DNA of 5,302 bases from Clostridia bacterium (lineage in GTDB: Bacteria > Bacillota_A > Clostridia > Christensenellales > Aristaeellaceae): contig BNUH01000143.1 in assembly GCA_025997215.1 (NCBI GenBank), forward strand, positions 1 through 5,302, read 5' to 3'. Positions 1-5,192 of this stretch are shown piece by piece; positions within the stretch are counted from its first letter, which is position 1, and each line of letters starts with the position of its first letter. The position numbers were made by a program, and so were the translations under genes. Under the pieces are notes generated by a model, which saw nothing but the letters and a program-made list of their open reading frames with translations, did no database searches and was not told the origin of the DNA.

Positions 1-64
1 TAACAATAGCGAGGTTCTCCTCACTTAACTGACCAATTGCCTCTTCATAGGGAACCTTGCTCAT
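1..64 (-). CDS. N-terminal start of an unidentified protein (runs off left edge)
   Basis: Only the first 21 codons are in the window. They read MSKVPYEEAIGQLSEENLAIV from an ATG at 64-62. The piece is acidic and helix-prone (EEAIGQLSEENL) with no signal peptide, so a cytoplasmic protein is likely. I do not recognise the family. A purine-rich stretch (AAAGAGAG) ends a few bases before the ATG and can serve as a modest ribosome binding site. The ATG overlaps the TGA of a possible 13-codon ORF just upstream (ATGA overlap), which would allow translational coupling. It lies on the same strand as, and about 200 bases downstream of, the Pr6Pr gene, but nothing shows that they share a transcript. Confidence 0.5.
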   Translation of the reverse strand, partial: MSKVPYEEAIGQLSEENLAIV

Positions 65-102
65 CGGTTTCTCTCTTTACATATTTTTATTAGCTCAATC
101 AT
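61..102 (-). CDS. possible 13-codon leader or tail ORF overlapping the next start
   Basis: An ATG at 102-100 begins MIELIKICKERNR and stops at a TGA that overlaps the next gene's ATG. TAAGGA lies eight bases before the ATG, a fair Shine-Dalgarno position. The frame stays open further upstream (reading EEDIETLLRNVI before the ATG) until a stop near 160. It could therefore be a leader peptide, or the tail of a decayed small gene, coupled to the gene at 64. Nothing about the peptide suggests a function. An ORF this short can arise by chance. The evidence is the start context and the ATGA overlap only. Confidence 0.25.
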   Translation of the reverse strand: MIELIKICKERNR

Positions 103-265
103 AATCACATTCCTTAGTAATGTTTCGATATCTTCCTCAATTCTCCTGCATCCTTACTATTTTTTCACCATCAGCAGATTATCACGTCAACGGCTGGTAG
201 ACTTATAAAGATGCTTACTACTCACAAGCTATTGAAGACATAAAGGTTATGGGCGCAAGACGTTA

Positions 266-943
266 TCATCCACTTATCTCTGCACTTACCTCCCTACCTC
301 TCCGATCAATCCAGTAGAATACATGGCTGACTGCTAAGATGAATAATAGTATCGCTATAATATATATGGCAGCCTGAGCACCAATAGTATAGTAATCCAG
401 AAAGAAGTAAGGCGCTCGGACGGTTAGTTGTGTTTCCTCATTATACCAATATACATAACCAGCAATACCAGCTATGGCAGTAAACATCACATACAACGCT
501 GGAAATATGCAGGTATAATAAACATCTCGATACTTCAATCGTTTACGCTCTGAAAATAGCATATAGTCTATTAAGCAAAGCACTGGGGTGAAGGTATGGG
601 CGGATAAGTTCTCAAAGGATAGTAAGAAATCAGTGCTTGATCCTGGAGTTAGGAGAATCCAGAATACTACGAAAGTTAGTAATATATCAACAGTACATAT
701 CATCTTAAATCTAACAAACCAACCATTGCTTCCATACCTACCACCACGTAGCCCTTGTGCTGTACGGACGGTAAGCATTGCAAATAGCACTATAGCCAGC
801 AGATTACTCTGCATGGTATAGAACATTAAGCTGCCCAAATGGATAGAGCCACCGAACGCGCCTATCTGTTTCAATACTCCTGCTAAAGCAAAGAGCAGCG
901 AACAGAGCCGGAAAACCAGAACAAACCGTCTATCGTTTCTCAA
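266..943 (-). CDS. Pr6Pr / FAR-17a-AIG1-like six-helix integral membrane protein
   Basis: This is a 225-residue polytopic protein of the bacterial Pr6Pr type, distantly related to eukaryotic AIG1/ADTRP. About six hydrophobic segments lie near residues 7-24, 38-58, 80-99, 115-131, 143-166 and 187-212, with a basic loop (RKRLKYRD) after the fourth. Family signatures are FYTMQSNLL (residues 41-49) and SAHTFTPVL (114-122). The eukaryotic relatives are Thr/His lipid hydrolases, and T43 and H116 sit where those residues would be expected. A hydrolase role here is inference only, because the bacterial family has no settled function. No signal peptide is present beyond the first helix. A TTG at 943 is preferred because AAGGGTGG lies seven bases upstream. 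A second in-frame TTG at 949 would leave only one base of spacing. The gene follows the XRE regulator after 38 bases, so the two probably form an operon. No clear terminator was seen downstream. Confidence 0.8.
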   Translation of the reverse strand: MRNDRRFVLVFRLCSLLFALAGVLKQIGAFGGSIHLGSLMFYTMQSNLLAIVLFAMLTVRTAQGLRGGRYGSNGWFVRFKMICTVDILLTFVVFWILLTPGSSTDFLLSFENLSAHTFTPVLCLIDYMLFSERKRLKYRDVYYTCIFPALYVMFTAIAGIAGYVYWYNEETQLTVRAPYFFLDYYTIGAQAAIYIIAILLFILAVSHVFYWIDRRGREVSAEISG

Positions 944-981
944 AGTCAAACCACCCTTAACCTAACAGTTCGACGCGCCAA

Positions 982-1326
982 TTAATTCTCCTCCATCAAC
1001 CCCATCAGTACCTTCCATCCCTCCTCCCCTATCCCATTATCCCTAGCTAATCGGATCGCCTCCCTTACCACTGGATAGGCACCGAGATAAGCGTTTATAT
1101 CTACAAAACTAGTATGATGTGTAAGTCCGGCCAGGTCGTAGAGCAGGTCGATCTCTTCAATTTCATATAGTTCTATAATCTTCTCTAAGTGAGCATTTGG
1201 CGCATTACGTTTACCGTTCTCAATATCAGTTAGATAACTATGAGCGATCCCCAACTCATCAGCAGCTTCTCTAACATTATAGCCCATATCTTTTCTAACA
1301 TATTTAATATATGATCCAAACGTCAA
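982..1326 (-). CDS. XRE-family helix-turn-helix transcriptional regulator
   Basis: This is a 114-residue, probably cytoplasmic DNA-binding protein. Residues about 5-62 form a Cro/CI-type HTH_3 domain. REAADELGIAHSYLTDIENG (residues 19-38) contains the helix-turn-helix, and its IENGKR ending is the hallmark of this fold. The C-terminal half (about 65-114) has no recognisable ligand, peptidase or toxin domain and probably mediates dimerisation. The start is TTG at 1326 (MTFGSYIKYV), with AAAGGAG ten bases upstream. No better ATG exists in frame. It lies just upstream of, and co-directional with, the Pr6Pr membrane gene, so the simplest inference is that it autoregulates the pair. Regulators of this size are also common in mobile elements and toxin-antitoxin loci, but no toxin or ImmA-type peptidase is adjacent. 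The DNA is A+T-rich compared with the ATPase gene. Confidence 0.85.
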   Translation of the reverse strand: MTFGSYIKYVRKDMGYNVREAADELGIAHSYLTDIENGKRNAPNAHLEKIIELYEIEEIDLLYDLAGLTHHTSFVDINAYLGAYPVVREAIRLARDNGIGEEGWKVLMGLMEEN

Positions 1327-1386
1327 TATTAGCCAACTCCTTTATGATTGCTTGTATGCGTTTTTGCGACCATCGGGCAATAGCCA

Positions 1387-1548
1387 TTAACCAGCCACCT
1401 CAGTTTTCTTACCCCGATTTTTGATCATGCCAATTGTCATTCCAGCTATCTCTGTCTTCATAACTATTAATGACCCAGCATAAACAATAACAGATACTCC
1501 GACCAGCCCTACTAACGAAACCAGACAGGTTAAATATGATCCAGTCAT
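1387..1548 (-). pseudogene. C-terminal fragment of a membrane protein, possibly a polysaccharide flippase
   Basis: An open frame of 53 codons from an ATG at 1548 to a TAA at 1389-1387 holds one hydrophobic helix (residues 5-30; core LVSLVGLVGVSVIVYAGSLI). A charged tail ending KNRGKKTEVAG follows. A last transmembrane helix plus short basic tail is how Wzx/MATE-type polysaccharide transporters often end, and the neighbouring rmlA slice makes that attractive, but the similarity is by eye and weak. Homology to rmlA stops at about 1550 and this frame takes over, so a deletion has joined two unrelated genes. There is no ribosome binding site suited to the ATG, and the frame should be regarded as debris. 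Another short frame over the same bases reads as low-quality sequence and was discarded. Confidence 0.35.
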
Positions 1549-1750
1549 CCAGAGATTGTTGCTTTGCCATTTTCAGTTTCTTGAGCTGCACTATGGAGGA
1601 GTTTTCCAAAGCCGTTATAGTAGAATATATTATCGCCTAATACCATAGCACATGAATCATTACCTATGAACTCTTCACCTAATATGAATGCCTGGGCAAA
1701 ACCATCGGGAGAGGGTTGTACCTTATACGAAAGAGAGCGGCCAAATTGAC
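1549..1750 (-). pseudogene. rmlA: internal fragment of glucose-1-phosphate thymidylyltransferase
   Basis: The translated minus strand gives about 66 residues that match the RmlA/RfbA family closely. It begins [16 protein letters not shown], continues to [18 protein letters not shown] and ends ENGKATI. RmlA joins dTTP and glucose-1-phosphate to make dTDP-glucose for rhamnose-containing surface polysaccharides. The slice corresponds to roughly residues 72-138 of an enzyme of about 290. It keeps the LGDN motif, but the N-terminal nucleotide-binding loop (GGxGTRL) and the rest of the protein are missing. The fragment begins exactly where the inverted-repeat element ends (1750/1751) and breaks off near 1550 into an unrelated membrane-protein frame. 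The frame inside is intact, so loss seems recent. The open reading frame also runs through the inverted-repeat element, but that extension is not RmlA. No function is expected. Confidence 0.85.
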
Positions 1751-1767
1751 GAGGTTGCTGAAAAAGT
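1751..1767 (+). repeat. left terminal inverted repeat of the MITE-like element
   Basis: GAGGTTGCTGAAAAAGT pairs with 1909-1925 without mismatch. The adjoining outer base (C at 1750, G at 1926) also pairs, giving 18 bp if counted. Sequence beyond does not match. This end abuts the rmlA fragment directly. Confidence 0.85.
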
Positions 1768-1908
1768 ACCCTCTTTGCATTTGCTCTACACCAATATGCA
1801 CAAACGGTGCTGAAGAAGCAAATGCAAAACTCTTGTCGTAACTTGCTTTTTTGACACAGTATGGCTATTCTGTCATAGCTATTCTTGTGCAAATTTTTCC
1901 ATTGAGCG

Positions 1909-1925
1909 ACTTTTTCAGCAACCTC
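1909..1925 (-). repeat. right terminal inverted repeat of the MITE-like element
   Basis: ACTTTTTCAGCAACCTC is the exact reverse complement of 1751-1767. It is followed by about 37 bases (1926-1962) of unassigned sequence before the IS256 transposase fragment. Confidence 0.85.
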
Positions 1926-1962
1926 GCAGAAATCCATGGCTTTTGCGTTTGCGAATGTATCC

Positions 1963-2298
1963 TTACAAATTGTACACCTCCGTGATCCTGGAGATCAGGC
2001 TTGAGGATACTTCCGCGCCATAGATATCCCGCAGGCTATCCTCAATATCACGCGTCGTCATACCCTTGGAATACATTGCCAGCACCTTATTCTCAATTTC
2101 GTCGGTGCGCGTCTGCCGCTTGGCTATTACCTGCGGCTCGAACGTTCCCTGCCGATCGCGCGGCACGGTTATCTCGTTCTCACCGTATTCCGAGGTGATT
2201 GTCTTGCTGCCATAACCGTTGCGGCTGTTCCCGCCATTGCGTCCTTCCGGGCTATGCTTGTCATACCCCAGATGCTCATCCATCTCGCCTTCCAGCAT
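1963..2298 (-). pseudogene. truncated IS256-family (mutator-type) transposase
   Basis: A 111-codon frame matches the N-terminal portion of Transposase_mut proteins. It shows EHLGY (8-12), NSRNGYGSKTI (24-34), VPRDRQGTFEPQ (45-56) and MYSKGMTTRDI (75-85). Intact IS256 transposases are about 390-410 residues. Here roughly the first 40 residues and everything after SRITE are missing, including the whole DDE catalytic core, so it cannot transpose DNA. The frame stays open a little further upstream (LVSLEQ before the first Met), to within about 20 bases of the ATPase stop codon. An IS therefore seems to have inserted immediately behind the ATPase gene and then decayed. The ATG at 2298 has no good ribosome binding site. 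Base composition matches the G+C-rich ATPase side rather than the A+T-rich left side. Neither IS end was found. Confidence 0.88.
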
Positions 2299-2320
2299 TT
2301 GCTCTAAGCTAACTAACCCG

Positions 2321-4909
2321 TCACTTCCTCTTACCCCTGTTTGACAACTTGTTTATTTCTATATAACCCATCATCGCGGCACACAGACCGACAATCGTCA
2401 ACCATTGCCACGCGTTAGGCGCGGTCAATCCAAACACGCTGCGCAGCGCGGGAATCATAACGGTTACAAGCTGTAACACAGCAGAGCCTATCATCGCCAG
2501 CCACAGCACCTTGTGCCCGCCGCCCATCCGGAACACGCTGGTACGTTCGGATTGAAAACCCAACGCCGCAAACAACTGCGACAACGCCAGCGTCAAAAAT
2601 GCCATAGTCGTGCCCGCGGCGGTGCCAACCCCGCCGATCACATATGCCGCAAGCGTAAGCAGGGCTTCCACCGCTCCGGCTGACGCGACGCGCACCCAAT
2701 CCCTTGCGCTAAAGAACGGCGCGTTGGGATCGCGCGGCATTCTATCCATGATATCCCGCTCGGCAGGTTCCACGCCTAACGCCAGCGCGGGGAACGTATC
2801 CGTGACCAGGTTTATCCATAACACATGTACAGGCGCTAGTAATCGCCATCCCATCAGCGTCGCTGCAAGTATTGCCAGCACTTCACCCGCGTTTGACGAA
2901 AGCAGGAACCTTACCATTTTATGGATGTTATCATATATCCGACGGCCTTCACCAACTGCTGCAACGATTGTCGCAAAGTTATCATCGGTGAGAATCATGT
3001 CGCTTGCGCCGCGCGATACGTCCGTGCCGGTGATGCCCATGGCCACGCCGATGTCGGCGGAACGCAGCGCGGGCGCGTCGTTAACGCCGTCCCCGGTCAT
3101 CGAAACCACTTTGCCTCGGCGTTTCCACGCGGCTACGATCCGCGACTTATGCTCCGGCGCGACACGGGCGTACACCCGGATATTCTCGACTTGCGATTCC
3201 AACTCCGCGTCGGTCATGCGTTCCAGCTCGGAGCCTGTGCGCGAACATTCCGCGTCGTCATCCGTCGGTTTCATGATCCCCAGGTCCCGCGCGATGGCGA
3301 CGGCGGTGGTGCGGTGATCCCCCGTAATCATCACGGGTAGTATCCCAGCATGGCGGCACAACGAAATAGCGTCGCGCGCTTCAGGCCGCGCCGGGTCGAT
3401 CATCCCGCATAAGCCGATCAATGTCAAACCGTGCTCCGGTTCATCGACCGACTCGAACGCCGCTGCGTTCACGTCCTTGTACGCAAACGCCAATACTCGC
3501 AAGGCTTGCCTGGCCATGCGCTCATTCTCGGCTTCGGCGTTCCCGCGCTCGTCGTCCGTGAGGTTGCATCGACCAAACATCACGTCGGGAGCGCCTTTTA
3601 CGAATACGCGCAGGCCTTGCCCGTATCGAACGGCTACGGTTGATAGCTTGCGCTCGCTGTCGAATGGCAGTTCACCCGCGCGTTTTCGTTCGCGCAATTC
3701 GGTTACTGTTGTCGCATTGCGATCTAGTAGGTAAGTAATAAGTGCGGTTTCGGTTGGATCGCCCAGCGGAATGCCGTCCGCGTTTAGCGTTGAATCGTTG
3801 TCGTGCGCCATGGCTTGCTCGAGCAGATTCTCATTATGCGACCAGATATTCACGACCGTCATGCGGTTCTGGGTTAAGGTGCCCGTTTTATCCGAACAGA
3901 TAACCTGCGTCGCGCCGAGCGTTTCCACAGCAGGCAATCGGCGGATGATCGCGCCGCGGCCTGCCATCCGATTCATGCCCAGCGCGAGCACGATCGTCAC
4001 CGCCGCGACCATGCCTTCCGGAATCGCCGCAACCGCAAGGCTGACGGCAAGCAAGAATGATTCAACGACGCTGCCAGACCGGGCAAACAGGCTCAGCGCA
4101 AACACTATCGCCGCAACCGCCAATACGCCGATGGACAGTGTATTTGAAATCTTGTTCAGCGCCTTCTGGAGCGGAGTGCGTTCCTTCTCAACGGCGTTTA
4201 ATCGGCTGGCTATGCTGCCGATCTGGGTGCGCATACCCGTCTCCACAACCAACGCGCTTGCCCGACCGTATGTAATCGTTGTGCCCATGAATACCATGTT
4301 TACGCGGTCGCCCAGCGCTGCGCCTTCATCCTCGATTATGCACGGCGATTTATCCACCGGGACGGATTCCCCGGTCAGCGCGGATTCCTCCGCTTTTAGC
4401 GCACTGCTGGTAATAAGCCGCGCGTCGGCAGGGATAGCGTCGCCCGCTTCCAACAATATGACGTCGCCTGGCACGAGCTGACTGGCGGGGATCATAGCGG
4501 ATGCGCCGGCTCGCAGCGCCTTGGCTTTAGGCGCGGCGAGGCTCTGCAGCGCGTCCAGCGCGGCCTCGGCTCTGGATTCCTGGATGGACCCGAGTACAGC
4601 GTTGAGGAGCACCACGACATAAATGATAGCGGCGTCTGCCCATTCGCCCAGCAGCAGCGATACCGCGCCAGCCGCGATCAGAACCCAGATCATCAGATCG
4701 GCGAACTGGGACAGCAGTATCTTCAGAAAGGTTTTCCGTTTACCCTGCTGGATTTCATTCGCGCCATGGCTGGTCAGGCGATACGCGGCTTCCTCCGCCG
4801 ACAACCCGGTGTTGACGGAATCCAGCGCGGCAAACGCCGCAGATTCGGTGATAGTATGCCAATTTCGCACCGGAATCTTTGTGAAAACGGACGATAGTTG
4901 ATCGCTCAT
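2321..4909 (-). CDS. P2-type cation-transporting ATPase (PMCA/SERCA-like), probable Mn2+ (Ca2+) exporter
   Basis: This 862-residue membrane pump hydrolyses ATP to expel divalent cations. The N-terminal cation-ATPase domain is at about 15-85. The actuator has LTGES (178-182), TM4 has PEGM (297-300), and the phosphorylation motif is DKTGT with acceptor D340. The nucleotide domain has KGAPD (438-442), followed by MITGD (527-531) and TGDGVNDAP (605-613). About ten helices lie near 64-87, 91-109, 258-276, 283-312, 665-688, 693-712, 742-762, 766-785, 800-822 and 834-852. By alignment with SERCA, ligands E298, N673, E676, N700, T703 and D704 are kept, while Q778 stands where SERCA site I has Glu, as in single-site PMCA-like pumps. 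ATG 4909 is chosen because AGGAGG lies four bases upstream. An in-frame extension to 4981 would translate the terminator. The manganese riboswitch upstream argues for Mn2+ export; Ca2+ cannot be excluded. The gene is intact and G+C-rich. No co-transcribed partner is seen, and an IS256 remnant follows the stop. Confidence 0.93.
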   Translation of the reverse strand: MSDQLSSVFTKIPVRNWHTITESAAFAALDSVNTGLSAEEAAYRLTSHGANEIQQGKRKTFLKILLSQFADLMIWVLIAAGAVSLLLGEWADAAIIYVVVLLNAVLGSIQESRAEAALDALQSLAAPKAKALRAGASAMIPASQLVPGDVILLEAGDAIPADARLITSSALKAEESALTGESVPVDKSPCIIEDEGAALGDRVNMVFMGTTITYGRASALVVETGMRTQIGSIASRLNAVEKERTPLQKALNKISNTLSIGVLAVAAIVFALSLFARSGSVVESFLLAVSLAVAAIPEGMVAAVTIVLALGMNRMAGRGAIIRRLPAVETLGATQVICSDKTGTLTQNRMTVVNIWSHNENLLEQAMAHDNDSTLNADGIPLGDPTETALITYLLDRNATTVTELRERKRAGELPFDSERKLSTVAVRYGQGLRVFVKGAPDVMFGRCNLTDDERGNAEAENERMARQALRVLAFAYKDVNAAAFESVDEPEHGLTLIGLCGMIDPARPEARDAISLCRHAGILPVMITGDHRTTAVAIARDLGIMKPTDDDAECSRTGSELERMTDAELESQVENIRVYARVAPEHKSRIVAAWKRRGKVVSMTGDGVNDAPALRSADIGVAMGITGTDVSRGASDMILTDDNFATIVAAVGEGRRIYDNIHKMVRFLLSSNAGEVLAILAATLMGWRLLAPVHVLWINLVTDTFPALALGVEPAERDIMDRMPRDPNAPFFSARDWVRVASAGAVEALLTLAAYVIGGVGTAAGTTMAFLTLALSQLFAALGFQSERTSVFRMGGGHKVLWLAMIGSAVLQLVTVMIPALRSVFGLTAPNAWQWLTIVGLCAAMMGYIEINKLSNRGKRK

Positions 4910-4913
4910 GGAT

Positions 4914-4919
4914 CCTCCT
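4914..4919 (-). promoter_or_regulatory. ribosome binding site of the ATPase gene
   Basis: A full AGGAGG is followed by ATCC and the ATG at 4909. It fixes the start of the ATPase and rules out the longer in-frame reading that begins inside the leader hairpin. It lies downstream of the terminator and outside the aptamer, so control is expected at transcription, not at ribosome access. Confidence 0.85.
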
Positions 4920-4949
4920 AAAAATTTACAGCGAGTGTGTTTTACATAC

Positions 4950-4990
4950 AAAAAAGCCACACCTGCCCGTCTATTGGGCAAAGGTCTGGC
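4950..4990 (-). terminator. riboswitch-controlled intrinsic terminator
   Basis: On the minus strand GCCA-ACCT-GCCC (from 4990) pairs with GGGC-AGGT-TGGC (ending 4956). The stem has a G/G mismatch and a two-base TT bulge, with an AATAGAC loop, and is followed at once by TTTTTT (4955-4950). It sits in the leader about 40 bases before the ATPase start. Its left arm contains ACCTTTGC, whose CCTTTGC is the 3' strand of riboswitch helix P1. Helix P1 and the terminator cannot form together, so this is a regulated and not a constitutive stop. Confidence 0.85.
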
Positions 4991-5065
4991 TCGTCTAACG
5001 ACGTCTCCCCGCCGGGCGGAATAATCCGCCGTGCTGACGGCTGGGAAAAGGCTACTCCCCTTCGC
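4978..5065 (-). promoter_or_regulatory. yybP-ykoY manganese riboswitch aptamer
   Basis: The leader carries both conserved loops of this Mn2+-sensing class: GGGGAGTAG (5060-5052) and GGGGAGAC (5010-5003). The class binds Mn2+ where these two loops dock. Closing helix P1 is GCGAAGG (5065-5059) with CCTTTGC (4984-4978), seven pairs including one G-U. Other predicted hairpins are GCCGT/ACGGC around CAGC, a six-pair GGCGGA/TCCGCC stem with a TTAT loop (5030-5015), and CGTC/GACG near 5003-4992. The class is known to lie before P-type ATPases and other Mn exporters and usually turns genes on when Mn2+ is abundant. Here P1 shares bases with the terminator stem, which supports an ON switch acting by antitermination. 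Confidence 0.92.
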
Positions 5066-5072
5066 GGAACGT

Positions 5073-5102
5073 ATTGTAGCACATGCGGGCTGGGGATGTC
5101 AA
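5073..5102 (-). promoter_or_regulatory. sigma-A promoter of the ATPase/riboswitch transcript
   Basis: A consensus -35 box TTGACA (5102-5097) is followed after 18 bases by TACAAT (5078-5073), with an extended -10 TG at 5081-5080 (TGCTACAAT). The predicted start, about seven bases on at roughly 5066, falls next to the first base of riboswitch helix P1, so the aptamer is at the very 5' end of the RNA. Basal transcription should be strong, leaving regulation to the riboswitch. The -35 box lies about 24 bases from the first insertion-sequence repeat. Confidence 0.85.
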
Positions 5103-5125
5103 GGTTGGAATTGCTACGGTGCTGT

Positions 5126-5174
5126 TCACAAGTGATAATGTCACCCTGTAGAGTCACAAGTGATTCTGTCACCC
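5126..5174 (+). repeat. two tandem 21-bp repeats at the IS end
   Basis: Units at 5126-5146 and 5154-5174 share TCACAAGTGAT, then two variable bases (AA or TC), then TGTCACCC. They are 28 bases apart start to start, separated by TGTAGAG. Each unit carries a small palindrome, TCAC-AA-GTGA. The spacing is near three helical turns, which suits side-by-side binding of a protein, most likely the IS transposase. Confidence 0.85.
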
Positions 5175-5183
5175 CCCCCCCCC
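5172..5183 (+). repeat. 12-base poly-C tract
   Basis: An uninterrupted run of 12 C begins inside the last bases of the second IS repeat and ends 9 bases before the first possible transposase start. Such runs are prone to slippage in replication and to sequencing error, so the exact length is uncertain. Confidence 0.85.
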
Positions 5184-5192
5184 TTCGTCAAA

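Larger units (their letters stand above)
1751..1925. mobile_element. 175-bp MITE-like element with 17-bp perfect terminal inverted repeats
   Basis: The segment is bounded by GAGGTTGCTGAAAAAGT at 1751-1767 and its exact reverse complement at 1909-1925. It is far too short for a transposase and holds no convincing coding sequence, so it looks like a miniature inverted-repeat element mobilised in trans, or an IS reduced to its two ends. Inside is a 12-bp inverted repeat (1774-1785 with 1817-1828) and an 8-bp direct repeat, GCTATTCT, at 1864 and 1878. The flanks show no target duplication (AAATTGAC on the left, GCAGAAAT on the right). This fits the different origins of the flanks: rmlA on one side, unrecognised sequence leading to an IS256 fragment on the other. 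One end has probably been rearranged since insertion. The parent IS family is uncertain. Confidence 0.7.

Noticed and set aside
121..319. Plus-strand trace reading QQIITSTAG then, after a shift, YKDAYYSQAIEDIKVMGARR, faintly like a phage terminase
   Set aside because: It needs a frameshift near 200, is short, partly overlaps the 3' end of the Pr6Pr gene antisense, and the resemblance is only by eye. A profile search against terminase families would settle it.
588..821. 77-codon plus-strand frame inside the Pr6Pr gene
   Set aside because: Antisense to a clear membrane protein, with no domain and no ribosome binding site.
1340..1385. Possible promoter (TTGCCC with a CATACA-like -10) before the XRE gene
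   Set aside because: Both boxes match the consensus poorly; not strong enough to list.
1409..1609. 66-codon minus-strand frame
   Set aside because: It is a third frame over the rmlA slice and the membrane-protein fragment; those two frames explain the bases better.
1545..1937. Single 130-codon gene on the minus strand
   Set aside because: Only the last half matches RmlA; the first half is the inverted-repeat element read through, so this is a chance fusion and not a gene.
2610..4901. Several plus-strand open frames of 70-236 codons across the ATPase gene
   Set aside because: They are antisense shadows of a G+C-rich gene; their translations are rich in Ser, Arg, Ala and Thr with no recognisable domains or start signals.
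4910..4981. N-terminal extension of the ATPase by 24 residues
   Set aside because: It would translate the terminator hairpin and T tract. The ATG at 4909 has AGGAGG directly upstream and gives the usual family N-terminus.
4942..5172. 76-codon minus-strand frame over the promoter and riboswitch
   Set aside because: The bases are fully explained by the promoter, aptamer and terminator; the peptide resembles nothing.
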